A stretch of 64,000 bases of DNA from Halomonas rhizosphaerae (lineage in GTDB: Bacteria > Pseudomonadota > Gammaproteobacteria > Pseudomonadales > Halomonadaceae): assembly GCF_030010555.1 (NCBI RefSeq), contig NZ_JASCQP010000035.1, positions 79,304 to 143,303 on the forward strand. The letters run 5' to 3'. Below are positions 8,401 to 18,887 of the stretch, piece after piece. The notes beneath the pieces were generated by a model. That model worked only from the letters and a program-made list of their open reading frames with translations, did not search any database and was not told where the DNA came from. Each line of letters begins with the position of its first letter. Position 1 is the first letter of the stretch. The position numbers and the translations under genes are program-made.

Positions 8401-8884
8401 ACTCGCCGGGCTCATAGACAGTCTCCACGGCCCGGTAGCCGGCCCGGGACAGGGCGTCGCGGAATCCCTCGCGGTCCAGGGTCTGGCCGGTTTCCAGCGT
8501 CATCACACGCCCGGCGATGTACTCCACCGGCGGTAAGCGTTGCATCAGCGTATTCATGGCCGCCAGCACGATGCCGTGCTCGCCGTCCTGCAGGCGGCGC
8601 AGGGTGCGCAGCCGCTCCGAGACGATATCCTGGTGTGGCGAGAAGCTGTCGTAGGGCAGCGTCTCCCAGTCGGGGAAGGGCAGCACCGGCAGGTGGCCAT
8701 AGAAGCCCAGGTCACTCTCCAGGCGCTGCGCCGTGGCGGTATCCGGGGTGATCACCAGCAACGGGGCATCCTCGGCCAGGTGGGCCAGGGCCAGGGCGGT
8801 GGCGCTGCCCGGCGGCGTCTGCCAGTAGAGAATGTCGCGCAGCCCCTGGGGGCGAGGCGGGTCAAGCGGCGAGAAGTTCGGCAT
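5435..8884 (-). CDS. mfd: Transcription-repair coupling factor
   Basis: 1149 residues from the start at 8884 (MPNFSPL), essentially the length of E. coli Mfd; an in-frame ATG at 8935 is less likely. The order is UvrB-homologous N-terminal region, RNA-polymerase interaction domain (VHQAHGVGRYKGLETI), superfamily 2 translocase with Walker A GDVGFGKTEVA near residue 628 and DEEHRFG near 726, QLRGRVGRS motif VI, and the TRCF C-terminal domain. It displaces stalled RNA polymerase and recruits UvrA to template-strand lesions. It is divergent from the GAPDH gene. The downstream L,D-transpeptidase is on the same strand after 182 bases. Confidence 0.97.
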   Translation of the reverse strand: MPNFSPLDPPRPQGLRDILYWQTPPGSATALALAHLAEDAPLLVITPDTATAQRLESDLGFYGHLPVLPFPDWETLPYDSFSPHQDIVSERLRTLRRLQDGEHGIVLAAMNTLMQRLPPVEYIAGRVMTLETGQTLDREGFRDALSRAGYRAVETVYEPGEYALRGALIDLFPMGAEAPLRIDLFDDEIDTLRHFDPDTQRSRDRIERVELLPAHEYSLSRSAIACFREGFETLFDVDPRQCPLYVDALKGIPSPGLEQYLPLFFEETATLFEHLAEGTRVAMLPGVFEAAEHHWAAIESRFENLGVDPTRPLLPPHRAFVPVPEAFGAIKRHPRVALTGEADHRHALAPATRTPPTVTVNARAKQPLAELEGFLADHPTTRVLFVAESRGRREALEETLGPLRLALRHVEDFPAFLACDARLAITEGEIDAGLWLTDPDLAVISETELFGEVVRQSRRRERATDDNEMAIRHLSELRPGAPVVHQAHGVGRYKGLETIEAGGQAAEFVTLEYADGARLYVPVDSLHLISRYAGADDELAPLHRLGSDQWEKARRRAAEKIRDTAAELLDIYARREAREGFACAPPDAEYARFAASFPFEETPDQRAAIQAVIGDMTAPRPMDRVVCGDVGFGKTEVAMRAAFLAVHSGRQVVVLVPTTLLARQHYENFRDRFADTAVNIELISRFTAGKGQAASLKRIEAGQADIVIGTHKLLSKSTKLPHMGLLIIDEEHRFGVAQKERLKSLRAEVDILTMTATPIPRTLNMAMSGIRDLSIIATPPARRLSVKTFVQQRDEAVIKEAILREILRGGQVYFLHNEVKTIETAAEKVRELVPDARVGVAHGQLPERSLERVMSDFYHKRFNVLVCSTIIETGIDVPSANTIVIERADKFGLAQLHQLRGRVGRSHHQAYAYLLAPPPRVMSKDAVKRLEAIAGAEDLGAGFTLASHDMEIRGAGELLGEEQSGQMEAIGYGLYMQMLDRAVTAIREGRTPNIEAPLDQGVEVSLNLPALIPDDYLHDVQQRLVMYKRIASAADEAELDELRVEMIDRFGLLPDPVKTLLRQTRLRQRAERLGITRLEAGPEKGRVIFGSQTPVDPLVLVELIQRAPDRYRLDGADTLRFEAAMEKAEARFQATEQLLDTLNRKAEAA

Positions 8885-9088
8885 GCTATCGGTTACCCAA
8901 CCGTGGTCGTGAGCGGCGTGCAGAGGTGGGGGCATGATACCAGCCTCACGCCCGGCCTGTAGTCAGCAGGGGATTTCTGTAAAACGCCTACAGCGGGTGC
9001 GACCATCCTGCGATTGCCCCGACAGGTGCCGCCCCGGATAATGCACCGGTATCTTTACCCCACTGTTCTCACCAAGGAGAGGTTACTC

Positions 9089-10549
9089 GTGAGTCAGCAA
9101 TCCCTCGATACCGTCTTCCAGGAATGGCACGACAACCAGGCGATCGCCGAGCAGATGATCCCGATGATCGGCAGCCTCTACCGCCACAACAACGTGGTGG
9201 TGACCATGTTCGGGCGGTCGCTGTTCAACCGCAGCGTGATCCGCATCCTCAAGGATCACCGCTATGTGCGCAAGATCGAGGGGACCGAGCTCTCCGTGCA
9301 GGACACCTTCCCGCTGGTCAAGGCATTGACCGAGCTCAACCTGGGGCCGGCCCATGTCGACGTGGGCAAGCTCGGCGTGGCCTACAAGGCGCACGGCGGC
9401 GACCCGGTGGCCTTCCTGCGTGACGAGCTGGCCGAGATCGTCGATGGCCACGATCCCGCCGGCAACAACGGGCAGCCCAAGGACGTCGTGCTCTACGGTT
9501 TCGGCCGCATCGGGCGGATACTGGCGCGCGTGCTGGTCGAGAAGGCCGGTGGCGGCAATCTGCTTCGCCTGCGTGCCATCGTGGTGCGCGGCCGCGGTGA
9601 CATCGCCAAGGACCTGGAGAAGCGGGCCAGCCTGCTGCGCCGCGATTCGGTGCATGGCCCCTTCAACGGCACCATCAGCGTGGATGCCGAGGCGCGCACC
9701 ATCACCGCCAACGGCAATGTCATCCGGGTGATCTACGCCGATTCGCCCGCCGAGATCGACTATACCGAGTACGGCATCGACAACGCCGTGGTGGTCGACA
9801 ACACCGGCATCTGGCGCGACGAGGCGGGCCTTGGCCAGCATATCCAGTGCAAGGGCGTGGCCAAGGCGATCCTGACCGCCCCGGGCAAGGGCGACGTCGC
9901 CAACATCGTATATGGCATCAATCACCAGGATATCGGTGAGGAGGATCGCATCCTCTCCGCGGCCTCGTGCACCACCAACGCCATCGTGCCGGTGCTCAAG
10001 GTGCTCAACGACGAGTTCGGCGTCGAGCACGGCCACGTGGAGACCGTGCACTCCTACACCAACGACCAGAACCTGATCGACAACTACCACAAGGGCGATC
10101 GTCGCGGCCGCAGCGCTCCGCTCAACATGGTGCTGACCGAGACCGGCGCCGCCAAGGCGGTGGCCAAGGCCCTGCCCGAGTTTGCCGGCAAGCTGACCGG
10201 CAATGCCATCCGGGTGCCGACGCCCAACGTTTCCATGGCGATCCTCAACCTGCGCCTGGAGAGGGAGACAGACGCCGAGGCGCTCAACGACTTCCTGCGC
10301 CGGATGTCGCTCGACTCGCCCTACCAGAAGCAGATCGACTTCGTCGACTCACCCGAGGTGGTCTCCACCGACTTCGTCGGCAACCGCCACGCCGGCATCG
10401 TCGACGCCAAGGCGACCATCGCCAACGGCAAGAATGCCGTGGTCTACGTCTGGTACGACAACGAGTTCGGCTACAGCTGCCAGGTGATCCGCATCCTGCA
10501 GCACGTCTCCAACGTGCACTTCCTCAAGCTGCCGCGCGCCAGGGCCTGA
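9089..10549 (+). CDS. gap: Glyceraldehyde-3-phosphate dehydrogenase, long Pseudomonas-type form
   Basis: 486 residues using the GTG at 9089, which has AAGGAGAGG at good distance; an upstream ATG frame exists but lacks a ribosome site. An N-terminal extension of roughly 125 residues (QQSLDTVFQEW and onward) precedes the NAD-binding region YGFGRIGRILAR and the catalytic SAASCTTNA with Cys294. This extended class is found in Pseudomonas and relatives and is distinct from the short glycolytic enzyme of about 335 residues. It interconverts glyceraldehyde-3-phosphate and 1,3-bisphosphoglycerate. Whether it works mainly in gluconeogenesis cannot be told from sequence. Confidence 0.93.
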   Translation: MSQQSLDTVFQEWHDNQAIAEQMIPMIGSLYRHNNVVVTMFGRSLFNRSVIRILKDHRYVRKIEGTELSVQDTFPLVKALTELNLGPAHVDVGKLGVAYKAHGGDPVAFLRDELAEIVDGHDPAGNNGQPKDVVLYGFGRIGRILARVLVEKAGGGNLLRLRAIVVRGRGDIAKDLEKRASLLRRDSVHGPFNGTISVDAEARTITANGNVIRVIYADSPAEIDYTEYGIDNAVVVDNTGIWRDEAGLGQHIQCKGVAKAILTAPGKGDVANIVYGINHQDIGEEDRILSAASCTTNAIVPVLKVLNDEFGVEHGHVETVHSYTNDQNLIDNYHKGDRRGRSAPLNMVLTETGAAKAVAKALPEFAGKLTGNAIRVPTPNVSMAILNLRLERETDAEALNDFLRRMSLDSPYQKQIDFVDSPEVVSTDFVGNRHAGIVDAKATIANGKNAVVYVWYDNEFGYSCQVIRILQHVSNVHFLKLPRARA

Positions 10550-10561
10550 AGGGCAGCGCCA

Positions 10562-10588
10562 AGCGGCCAAGCGCCGAGCCGCCAAGCT
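10562..10588. repeat. GCCAAG-type low-complexity repeat after gap
   Basis: Starts about 12 bases after the gap stop and reads AGCGGCCAAGCGCCGAGC and onward. It matches 24 of 27 bases of a segment directly after the leuB stop (31971-31997). It belongs with the CTTGGCAG array at 10692, which is the same motif in the opposite strand sense. Confidence 0.6.
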
Positions 10589-10627
10589 GACCCGTGACGG
10601 GCGGGTGGCGTTGAAGAGATAGATCAG

Positions 10628-10664
10628 GAACCCCCACGGAGCGACTCCGATGGGGGTTCTTGCT
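10628..10664 (+). terminator. Rho-independent terminator of gap
   Basis: The stem GAACCCCCA (10628-10636) pairs with TGGGGGTTC (10651-10659). An inner CGGA/TCCG helix lies above it and TTGCTTTT follows. Confidence 0.8.
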
Positions 10665-10691
10665 TTTGCTGATGTAGGCGGCACAACCTCG

Positions 10692-10731
10692 CTTGGCAGC
10701 TTGGCAGCTTGGCAGCTTGGCAGCTTGGCAG
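10692..10731. repeat. Tandem octamer array, five copies of CTTGGCAG
   Basis: Five perfect head-to-tail copies of CTTGGCAG followed by a degenerate sixth (CTTGGCGC). It lies between the gap terminator and the nqr promoter and is too short and regular to be coding or CRISPR. Confidence 0.9.
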
Positions 10732-10797
10732 CTTGGCGCTTAGCGCTGCGACAATTTAACCCTTGTCCCGGAACTGCCCTTGCGACCATAGGGCAGG

Positions 10798-10826
10798 TGG
10801 TCATCCTTTACGCTTCTCTTTATAAT
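10798..10826 (+). promoter_or_regulatory. Candidate sigma-70 promoter of the nqr operon
   Basis: TGGTCA (-35, four of six) at 10798-10803, a 17-base spacer, then a perfect TATAAT at 10821-10826. It is the only good promoter match upstream of nqrA. Confidence 0.6.
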
Positions 10827-10952
10827 ACGGTGGATTTTTCGGGGTGGTTCGAGCGAGCCTCGGGCCTGACTGGTAACGTACTGAAAACAGAAGAATTCGA
10901 ATCCATTCGAACCCCTTTCTTCATCTATCCGATCCATCAACTGGGCGAGACT

Positions 10953-12302
10953 ATGATCGAAGTCAAGAAAGGCCTGGATCTCCCCATCGCGGGGACGCCG
11001 GAGGCGCGAATCGAGGACGCGCGGCCGGTGCACCATGTGGCTGTCCTGGGTACCGACTATGTCGGCATGAAGCCGACCATGGAGGTCAGTGAGGGGGACA
11101 GGGTCAAGCTGGGCCAGCTGCTCTTCACCGACAAGAAGATCGACGGGGTGCGGTTCACGGCGCCGGCGGCCGGCGAGGTCATCGCCATCAACCGCGGCGA
11201 GAAGCGCAAGCTGCTCTCGGTGGTCATCAAGGTCGACGAGACCGAAGAGGCGGTAGAGTTCAAGGCGCACGGTCGCGACAAGCTCGAGAGCCTCGAGCGC
11301 CAGGCCGTCGTCGACCAGCTGGTCGAGTCGGGCCTGTGGACCGCACTGCGCACCCGTCCCTATTCGCGCACACCGGCCGTCGACAGTGCGCCGACCGATA
11401 TCTTCGTCACGGCCATCGATACCCACCCGCTGGCCGCGGATCCTGCCGGTATCATCAACGAGCAGACCGAGGCCTTCGAGGACGGGCTCAAGGTGCTGGC
11501 CCACCTCACCGAGGGCAAGGTCTACCTCTGCACGGCGCCTGAGGCTCGCATCCCGGGAACCGACGTCAAGGGCGTGCAGCACGAGACCTTCGCTGGCCCA
11601 CACCCCGCCGGCCTGGTCGGTACCCATATCCACCATCTCTCGCCCGTGGCCCTGCACAAGCGTGTCTGGCATATCGGCTACCAGGACGTCATCGCCTTCG
11701 GGAAGCTGTTCGCCGAAGGCAAGCTGGACGTCCAGCGCGTGATCGCCGTGGGCGGCCCGCGTGCCGAGAATCCGCGCCTGCTGCGTACCCGCGTCGGGGC
11801 CAGCAGCGATGAACTGCTGGCCGGCGAAGTTGTCGACCCGGAGGGCACGCGCGTCATCTCCGGCTCGGTTTTCGCCGGTGCCACCTGCGAGGGCAGCCTG
11901 CGCTACCTGGGTCGCTTTCATAACCAGGTCAGCCTCCTCGAGGAGGGCAACAAGCGCGTCTTCATGGGCTGGATGTCGCCCGGCAAGAACCGCCACTCCG
12001 TGATGGGCATCTACCTGTCCAAGATCACCGGCCTGCACGACTATGCGCCGACCACCTCGACCAACGGCTCCGAGCGGGCCATGGTGCCGGTGGGAGCCTA
12101 CGAGCAGGTGATGCCGCTGGATATCCTGCCCACTCAGCTGCTGCGCTCGCTGATCGTCGGCGACATCGAGACGGCGATGCAGCTCGGCTGCCTGGAGCTG
12201 GATGAAGAGGACCTGGCGCTGTGCACCTATGTGTGCCCCGGCAAGTACGAGTACGGTCCCATCCTGCGCGACAATCTCACCATGATCGAGAAAGAGGCCT
12301 GA
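10953..12302 (+). CDS. nqrA: Na+-translocating NADH:quinone reductase subunit A
   Basis: 449 residues from the ATG at 10953, where similarity begins ([17 protein letters not shown]). Upstream in-frame codons are ignored. NqrA is the large cytoplasmic subunit of the six-subunit Na+ pump and contributes to quinone interaction. The beta-hammerhead-like region [20 protein letters not shown] is visible. The stop overlaps the nqrB start, and the whole operon nqrA-F shows coupled or near-coupled junctions. Confidence 0.95.
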   Translation: MIEVKKGLDLPIAGTPEARIEDARPVHHVAVLGTDYVGMKPTMEVSEGDRVKLGQLLFTDKKIDGVRFTAPAAGEVIAINRGEKRKLLSVVIKVDETEEAVEFKAHGRDKLESLERQAVVDQLVESGLWTALRTRPYSRTPAVDSAPTDIFVTAIDTHPLAADPAGIINEQTEAFEDGLKVLAHLTEGKVYLCTAPEARIPGTDVKGVQHETFAGPHPAGLVGTHIHHLSPVALHKRVWHIGYQDVIAFGKLFAEGKLDVQRVIAVGGPRAENPRLLRTRVGASSDELLAGEVVDPEGTRVISGSVFAGATCEGSLRYLGRFHNQVSLLEEGNKRVFMGWMSPGKNRHSVMGIYLSKITGLHDYAPTTSTNGSERAMVPVGAYEQVMPLDILPTQLLRSLIVGDIETAMQLGCLELDEEDLALCTYVCPGKYEYGPILRDNLTMIEKEA

Positions 12303-13528
12303 TGATGGGTATCCGACAGACACTCGATAATCTCGAGCCCCACTTCCACAAGGGGGGCAAGTACGAGAAGTTCTATCCCCTCTACGAGGCGGTGGACACC
12401 ATTTTCTATGCCCCGCCCGACGTGGCCAAGACCACGGCTCACGTGCGTGACGGCGTCGACCTCAAGCGCATCATGATCACCGTCTGGTTGTGTACCTTCC
12501 CGGCGATGTTCTTCGGCATGTGGAACGCCGGCTGGCAGGCCAACCTGGCCATCTCCGAGGGCTTCAGCTCCATGGGCAGCTGGCGCGAGGCGATCATGAT
12601 GACCCTCGCCGGCGGCCATGATCCGGGCAGCCTGTGGGCCAACTTCGTGCTCGGCGCCACCTACTTCCTGCCGATCTACCTGGTGACCTTCGTGGTGGGC
12701 GGCTTCTGGGAGGTGCTGTTCGCCATCAAGCGTGGCCACGAGGTCAACGAGGGCTTCTTCGTCACCTCCGTGCTCTATGCCCTGATCCTGCCCGCCACCA
12801 TCCCGCTGTGGCAGGTGGCGCTGGGCATCACCTTCGGCGTGGTGATCGGCAAGGAGATCTTCGGCGGTACCGGCAAGAACTTCCTCAACCCGGCGCTGAC
12901 CGGCCGTGCCTTCCTCTACTTCGCCTATCCGGCACAGATCTCCGGCGACGCGATCTGGGTGGCGGCCGACGGTTACACCGGGGCGACCGCGCTCTCCATC
13001 GCCTTTCAGGACGGCATGGCAGCCCTCTCCAGCCAGTTCAGCTGGTGGGACGCCTTCCTCGGCTTCGTTCCCGGCTCGGTGGGCGAGACCTCGACCCTGG
13101 CGATACTGATCGGGGCGGTAGTGCTGCTGTGGACCAAGATCGCCTCCTGGCGGATAGTGCTCGGCGTCTTCCTGGGCATGGTAGCGACCAGCGCGCTCTT
13201 CAACCTGATCGGCTCCGACAGCAACCCGATGTTCGCCATGCCCTGGTACTGGCACCTGGTGGTGGGCGGTTTCGCCTTCGGCATGGTGTTCATGGCGACC
13301 GACCCCGTATCCGCCTCCATGACCAACCAGGGCCGCCTGATCTTCGGCGCGCTCATCGGCGTCATGACGGTGCTGATCCGTGTCGTCAACCCGGCGTTCC
13401 CTGAAGGCATCATGCTGGCGATCCTGTTCGCCAACCTGTTCGCCCCGCTGATCGACAACTTCTTTGTACAGGCCAACATCAAGCGCCGCATGCAGCGCAC
13501 CGGTGTGCCGGCCGAGGAGACTGCCTGA
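12302..13528 (+). CDS. nqrB: Na+-NQR subunit B
   Basis: 408 residues, starting at the ATG that overlaps the nqrA stop (a second ATG follows at once). It is a polytopic membrane subunit with about ten hydrophobic helices. The motif YTGATALS near residue 229 corresponds to the threonine that carries covalent FMN in Vibrio NqrB. It is part of the Na+ channel. It ends by overlapping the nqrC start (TGATG). Confidence 0.95.
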   Translation: MMGIRQTLDNLEPHFHKGGKYEKFYPLYEAVDTIFYAPPDVAKTTAHVRDGVDLKRIMITVWLCTFPAMFFGMWNAGWQANLAISEGFSSMGSWREAIMMTLAGGHDPGSLWANFVLGATYFLPIYLVTFVVGGFWEVLFAIKRGHEVNEGFFVTSVLYALILPATIPLWQVALGITFGVVIGKEIFGGTGKNFLNPALTGRAFLYFAYPAQISGDAIWVAADGYTGATALSIAFQDGMAALSSQFSWWDAFLGFVPGSVGETSTLAILIGAVVLLWTKIASWRIVLGVFLGMVATSALFNLIGSDSNPMFAMPWYWHLVVGGFAFGMVFMATDPVSASMTNQGRLIFGALIGVMTVLIRVVNPAFPEGIMLAILFANLFAPLIDNFFVQANIKRRMQRTGVPAEETA

Positions 13529-14346
13529 TGGCACAGAGCAATAACTCCATCAAGAAGATCCTGACGGTGGCGTTCGCACTTTGTATCGTGTGTTCGATCA
13601 TCGTCTCCACCGCAGCGGTGGCCCTGCGTTCGAAGCAAGAGTTCAACCAGGAGCTGGACCGCAAGACCAACATTCTCGAGGTGGCCCAGCTCTACGAATC
13701 CGGCATGGACGTGAACGAGACCTTCGAATCGGTCATCACGCCCCGGGTGGTGGATCTGCGTAGCGGCGAGTACACCGACGAGTTCGATCCCTCGACCTAT
13801 GAAGGGTTCCAGGCCCGTCGTGACCCGGCAGCGTCCCGTACCCTCTCGGGGGAGAAGGACATCGCCGGGCTGACCCGTCAGGAGAACTACAGCACCGTCT
13901 ACCTGGTCGGCGATGCGGAAGATCCCGAGCAGATCATCCTGCCGATCCGTGGCCAGGGCCTGTGGGGGCTGATGCGCGGCTTCCTCTCCGTGGAAGGGGA
14001 CGGCAACACCATCGTCGGCATCACCTACTACGAGCACGCCGAGACGCCCGGACTGGGTGGCGAGGTCAACAACCCGCGCTGGCAGGCCCAGTGGGAAGGC
14101 AAGGAGATCTTCGACGAGGAAGGGGAACTCGTGCCCGCGATCAGCCTGGTCAAGGGCGGTGCCAGTGGCGAGAACGAGGTCGATGCCCTCTCCGGTGCCA
14201 CCCTGACCAGCAAGGGCGTGACCAACATGCTGCAGTTCTGGCTCAGCCCCGAGGGTTTCGGTGAATACCTGGCGCGGTTCCGCGAGGGGATCGACCAGAC
14301 CGAGGCCGAGGGCGCCGACGTCGAACTCGAAAGTGAAGGAGCCTGA
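13528..14346 (+). CDS. nqrC: Na+-NQR subunit C
   Basis: 272 residues. One N-terminal membrane helix (about 10-32) is followed by a periplasmic FMN-binding domain. The covalent flavin site is SGATLTS with the acceptor at Thr225, the same number as in Vibrio cholerae NqrC. Attachment of FMN needs the flavin transferase ApbE, whose gene is not seen in this operon. Confidence 0.95.
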   Translation: MAQSNNSIKKILTVAFALCIVCSIIVSTAAVALRSKQEFNQELDRKTNILEVAQLYESGMDVNETFESVITPRVVDLRSGEYTDEFDPSTYEGFQARRDPAASRTLSGEKDIAGLTRQENYSTVYLVGDAEDPEQIILPIRGQGLWGLMRGFLSVEGDGNTIVGITYYEHAETPGLGGEVNNPRWQAQWEGKEIFDEEGELVPAISLVKGGASGENEVDALSGATLTSKGVTNMLQFWLSPEGFGEYLARFREGIDQTEAEGADVELESEGA

Positions 14347-14348
14347 TC

Positions 14349-15017
14349 ATGTCTGCTGCCAATGCAAAAAGCGTCCTGACGACGCCGATCTTCAAGAACA
14401 ACCCCATTGCCCTGCAGATACTGGGTATCTGCTCGGCCCTGGCGGTGACCACCAGCATGAGCGTCTCGCTGGTGATGACGCTGGCGGTGATCTTCGTGAC
14501 GGCCTTCTCGAACCTGTTCGTGTCGCTGATCCGCCACCACATCCCGTCCTCCATCCGCATCATCGTGCAGATGACCATCATCGCCTCCCTGGTCATTGTG
14601 GTAGACCAGATCCTCAAGGCCTACGCCTACGAGATGTCCAAGCAGCTCTCGGTGTTCGTCGGCCTGATCATCACCAACTGCATCGTGATGGGGCGTGCCG
14701 AAGGCTTCGCCATGACCAACACGCCGGGAATGTCCTTCCTGGACGGCATCGGCAATGGCATCGGCTACGGCTTCATCCTGATGACCGTGGGCTTCTTCCG
14801 CGAGTTGCTCGGTGCCGGCAGCGTGTTCGGCTTCACCGTGCTGCAGCCCGTGCAGGACGGCGGCTGGTACGTACCCAACGGCCTGCTGCTGCTGCCGCCG
14901 TCGGCGTTCTTCATCATCGGCCTGATCATCTGGGTACTGCGTAGCGTCAACCCGGAACAGGTCGAGGAGAACGAGTTCAAGATGAAGCCCAACACCGAGC
15001 CGAAGGAGGCCGTGTAA
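14349..15017 (+). CDS. nqrD: Na+-NQR subunit D
   Basis: 222 residues with about six membrane helices, one of the paired NqrD/NqrE subunits related to RnfE/RnfA. The segment [18 protein letters not shown] holds the conserved cysteine proposed to help bind an iron centre shared with NqrE. It starts three bases after nqrC and ends two bases before nqrE. Confidence 0.95.
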   Translation: MSAANAKSVLTTPIFKNNPIALQILGICSALAVTTSMSVSLVMTLAVIFVTAFSNLFVSLIRHHIPSSIRIIVQMTIIASLVIVVDQILKAYAYEMSKQLSVFVGLIITNCIVMGRAEGFAMTNTPGMSFLDGIGNGIGYGFILMTVGFFRELLGAGSVFGFTVLQPVQDGGWYVPNGLLLLPPSAFFIIGLIIWVLRSVNPEQVEENEFKMKPNTEPKEAV

Positions 15018-15018
15018 C

Positions 15019-15636
<618 letters not shown>

Positions 15637-15708
15637 GGCAGGTCGTGCTCTCCCGGCGGCCGTGTGTGCCGCCGGGGTTCAGGCAACGTCAAGCAATAGG
15701 AAACCGAC

Positions 15709-16941
15709 ATGGTTGATACAACAGTCATCTTGCTCGGTGTGGTCATGTTCACCGTGGTCGTCATCGGCCTGGTTCTGGTGATCCTGGCTGCCCGCAGCAA
15801 GCTCGTCAGCACCGGGGATGTGACCATCGAGGTCAACGGTGACCCCGAACACACCCTGACCACCCAGGCCGGTGGCAAGCTGCTCAACACCCTGGCAGCC
15901 AACGGCATCTTCCTCTCCTCCGCCTGTGGCGGCGGTGGCTCCTGCGCCCAGTGCAAGTGCCGCGTGGAGGAGGGCGGCGGTGCCATCCTGCCCACCGAGG
16001 AGTCCCACTTCACCCTGCGCGAGAAGAAGGAAGGCTGGCGCCTCTCCTGCCAGGTGCCGGTGAAGCAGGATATGAAGATCGAGGTCCCCGAGGAGGTCTT
16101 CGGCGTCAAGCAGTGGGAATGCGAGGTCATCGATAACCCCAACGTCGCCACCTTCATCAAGGAGCTCAACCTGAAGCTGCCCGAGGGAGAGGAAGTGGCC
16201 TTCCGTGCCGGCGGCTACGTGCAGCTGGTGGCTCCGCCCTATGACATCTCCTTCAAGGACTTCGACATCGAGGAGGAGTATCGGGGCGACTGGGAGAAGT
16301 TCGGGCTGTTCGACATCTCCCACAAGAACAACGAGGAAGTCATCCGCGCCTACTCCATGGCGAACTATCCGGAAGAGAAGGGCATCCTCAAGTTCAACAT
16401 CCGTATCGCCACGCCGCCGCCGAACACCGACCATCCGCCGGGGCTGATGTCCACCTACGTCTTCAGCCTGAAGCCGGGTGACAAGGTCACCGTGATGGGG
16501 CCCTTCGGCGAGTTCTTCGCCAAAGACACCGATGCCGAGATGATCTTCGTCGGCGGCGGTGCTGGCATGGCGCCGATGCGCAGCCACATCTTCGACCAGC
16601 TCAAGCGACTCAAGACCGATCGCAAGATCTCGTTCTGGTACGGCGCGCGCTCCTGGCGCGAGACCTTCTACAACGAGGAGTACGACCAGCTGGCCGAGGA
16701 GTTCCCCAACTTCGAGTGGCACCTGGCGCTCTCCGACCCGCAGCCCGAGGACAACTGGGAGGGGCCGACCGGCTTCATCCATAACGTTCTCTACGAGAAC
16801 TACCTCAAGGACCACCCGGCGCCCGAGGACTGCGAGTACTACATGTGCGGGCCGCCCATGATGAACGCGTCCGTGATCAAGCTGTTGATCGATCTGGGCG
16901 TGGAACCCGAGAACATCCTGTTGGACGACTTCGGCGGCTGA
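15709..16941 (+). CDS. nqrF: Na+-NQR subunit F (NADH-oxidising)
   Basis: 410 residues. An N-terminal membrane helix is followed by a plant-type [2Fe-2S] domain with Cys73, Cys79 and Cys82 and the fourth cysteine in RLSCQVP. Then comes a ferredoxin-reductase module with the FAD motif RAYSMANYP and an NADH site ([22 protein letters not shown]). It takes electrons from NADH and passes them into the pump. A possible terminator hairpin follows. Confidence 0.96.
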   Translation: MVDTTVILLGVVMFTVVVIGLVLVILAARSKLVSTGDVTIEVNGDPEHTLTTQAGGKLLNTLAANGIFLSSACGGGGSCAQCKCRVEEGGGAILPTEESHFTLREKKEGWRLSCQVPVKQDMKIEVPEEVFGVKQWECEVIDNPNVATFIKELNLKLPEGEEVAFRAGGYVQLVAPPYDISFKDFDIEEEYRGDWEKFGLFDISHKNNEEVIRAYSMANYPEEKGILKFNIRIATPPPNTDHPPGLMSTYVFSLKPGDKVTVMGPFGEFFAKDTDAEMIFVGGGAGMAPMRSHIFDQLKRLKTDRKISFWYGARSWRETFYNEEYDQLAEEFPNFEWHLALSDPQPEDNWEGPTGFIHNVLYENYLKDHPAPEDCEYYMCGPPMMNASVIKLLIDLGVEPENILLDDFGG

Positions 16942-16965
16942 TCTCGATCGCCGCAAGGCGACCCC

Positions 16966-16989
16966 GGGGCCGGCCGAGAGGCCGGTCCC
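16966..16989 (+). terminator. Terminator-like hairpin after nqrF
   Basis: A ten-bp GC-rich stem (16966-16975 with 16980-16989, one G-T pair) around a GAGA loop, followed by only a weak T tract. It may dampen rather than end transcription into nqrM. Confidence 0.45.
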
Positions 16990-17141
16990 TTCGATTCTGC
17001 AGCCCGACATGCCGATCGTTTAGCGTAACGCCTGCTGTCGGCATCTCAGGCACCAGAGCCTCCCGCACTGTGGACCTCTAGCGCTACCGTGTTGTCATAC
17101 AGGCAGGATGGCCGACCTTTTCCGTTACCTAGGAGCGTGCA

Positions 17142-17396
17142 ATGACCCTTTACCTGGTGGTATTCGCCTTCATGCTGCTGATCGTGGCCGCCATGGCCGT
17201 CGGCGTGATCATGGGTCGCAAGCCCATCGCCGGGACCTGTGGCGGTCTCAACCGCCTGGGCCTCAAGGAGGGCTGCGATGTCTGCGGCGGCAAGGACGAG
17301 GTCTGCGAGGAGGAGAACCGCAAGAAGACCAGCGAGCGTCGCCGCAGCGACGAGAGCCGCGGTGCCGACCTGGGGTACGACGCCACCCGCCGCTGA
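17142..17396 (+). CDS. nqrM: Na+-NQR maturation protein NqrM
   Basis: An 84-residue membrane protein. One N-terminal helix (about 4-24) is followed by a short domain with Cys33, Cys45, Cys48 and Cys55 (CGGL, CDVC, VC). NqrM is required to assemble Na+-NQR, probably by delivering iron for the NqrD/E centre. It follows nqrF after 200 bases. In many bacteria apbE lies between the two, but here the gap holds no gene. Confidence 0.9.
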   Translation: MTLYLVVFAFMLLIVAAMAVGVIMGRKPIAGTCGGLNRLGLKEGCDVCGGKDEVCEEENRKKTSERRRSDESRGADLGYDATRR

Positions 17397-17416
17397 AGGC
17401 CGAGAAACGAACGACG

Positions 17417-17450
17417 AGGATCAAGGGCTGGCGGCTCTTGATCCTTTTTT
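17417..17450 (+). terminator. Rho-independent terminator after nqrM
   Basis: AGGATCAAG (17417-17425) pairs with CTTGATCCT (17437-17445) and is followed directly by T residues to 17450. This is a classic end for the nqr transcript, ahead of sthA. Confidence 0.85.
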
Positions 17451-17495
17451 ACGTACCGCTGACGGAAACCCGGGCAGAAGGAGCCGCGAGAGACG

Positions 17496-18887
17496 ATGGC
17501 AGTGCACAATTATGACGTGGTGGTGATCGGCACCGGACCGGCGGGGGAGAGCGCGGCGATCAATGCCGCCAAGCACGGCAAGCGGGTCGCGGTCGTCGAG
17601 AAACAGGCGCAGGTCGGCGGCAACTGCACCCACTGGGGCACCATCCCATCGAAGGCGCTGCGTCACCAGGTCAAGCAGATCCTCTCGTTCAACACCAACC
17701 CGATGTTCCGCGACATCGGCGAGCCGCGCTGGTTCTCCTTCTCCCGGGTGATGGCGCGCTCCCGCGTTACCATCGACCAGCAGGTGGCGATGCGCACCAA
17801 CTTCTATGCCCGCAACCGCATCGACCTGTATCGCGGCGTGGCGCGCTTCAAGGACGATCATAGACTGCTGGTGCGTGACGACCACGAGGGCATGGAGGAA
17901 CTGGTCGCCGACAAGCTCATCATCGCCACCGGCTCGCGTCCCTATCGACCGGCCGACATCGACTTCCGCCATCCGCGCATCTACTGCTCCGACACCATCC
18001 TCAGCCTCAACCATACGCCGCGGACCTTGATCATCTTCGGGGCTGGGGTCATCGGCTGCGAATATGCCTCGATCTTCTCGGGGCTCGGCGTCAAGGTCGA
18101 CCTGATCAACAACCGCGGCAGCCTGCTCTCCTTCCTCGACGACGAGATCAGTGATGCGCTCTCCTACCACCTGCGCAAGCATGGCGTGCTGATCCGCCAC
18201 AACGAGGAGTATGCGCGGGTGGAGGGGGACGATACTGGGGTCACCGTGCATCTCAAGTCCGGCAAGCGGCTGCGGGCCGACGCCTTCCTATGGGCCAACG
18301 GCCGCACCGGCAATACCGACCAGCTGGGGCTGGAGAACATCGGCCTGGAGGCCAACGGCCGCGGCCAGCTGAAGGTCGACGATCACTACCGGACCGAGGT
18401 GCCGAACGTCTACGCGGTGGGTGACGTGATCGGCTGGCCGAGCCTGGCCAGCGCCGCCTACGACCAGGGCAAGAACGCCAGCGACGACATGCTCGAGGAG
18501 GACTTCCGCTTCGTCGATGATGTGCCCACGGGGATCTACACCATCCCCGAGATCAGCTCGGTGGGCAAGACCGAGCGTGAGCTCACCGAGGCCAGGGTGC
18601 CCTACGAGGTGGCTCAGGCCTTCTTCAAGGACACCGCCCGGGCCCAGATCACCGGCGACACCGTGGGCATGCTCAAGATCCTCTTCCACCAGGACAGCCT
18701 CGAGATCCTCGGCATCCACTGCTTCGGTGACCAGGCCTCCGAGATCGTCCATATCGGCCAGGCGGTCATGCAGCAGCAGGGTGAGGCCAACACCCTCAAG
18801 TACTTCATCAATACCACCTTCAACTATCCCACCATGGCCGAGGCCTACCGGGTGGCGGCCCAGAATGGGATGAATAGGGTGTTCTAG
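17496..18887 (+). CDS. sthA: Soluble pyridine nucleotide transhydrogenase
   Basis: 463 residues. It is a flavoprotein of the disulfide-reductase fold: FAD motif [10 protein letters not shown] near the start, NAD(P) motif [11 protein letters not shown] in the middle, and a C-terminal dimer domain. The active-site region reads [13 protein letters not shown], so the second cysteine of the usual CxxxxC pair is missing, as is typical of SthA. It equilibrates NADPH + NAD+ with NADP+ + NADH. Its stop overlaps the convergent DUF488 gene by four bases. Confidence 0.95.
   Translation: MAVHNYDVVVIGTGPAGESAAINAAKHGKRVAVVEKQAQVGGNCTHWGTIPSKALRHQVKQILSFNTNPMFRDIGEPRWFSFSRVMARSRVTIDQQVAMRTNFYARNRIDLYRGVARFKDDHRLLVRDDHEGMEELVADKLIIATGSRPYRPADIDFRHPRIYCSDTILSLNHTPRTLIIFGAGVIGCEYASIFSGLGVKVDLINNRGSLLSFLDDEISDALSYHLRKHGVLIRHNEEYARVEGDDTGVTVHLKSGKRLRADAFLWANGRTGNTDQLGLENIGLEANGRGQLKVDDHYRTEVPNVYAVGDVIGWPSLASAAYDQGKNASDDMLEEDFRFVDDVPTGIYTIPEISSVGKTERELTEARVPYEVAQAFFKDTARAQITGDTVGMLKILFHQDSLEILGIHCFGDQASEIVHIGQAVMQQQGEANTLKYFINTTFNYPTMAEAYRVAAQNGMNRVF

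Larger units (their letters stand above)
10668..10952. other. Non-coding gap between gap and nqrA
   Basis: The space from the gap stop to the nqrA ATG is 403 bases. The first part holds the GCCAAG repeat and terminator. Beyond them come a five-copy octamer array (10692-10731), a promoter at 10798-10826, and a leader of roughly 120 bases that is richer in A+T than its surroundings. The frame of nqrA stays open through the region but has no ribosome site or conserved sequence there, so I do not count it as coding. Confidence 0.6.

Noticed and set aside
10692..10731. CTTGGCAG repeats as a CRISPR or protein-repeat array
   Set aside because: The units are 8 bases with no spacers, and no cas gene is near; the frame through it has no ribosome site.
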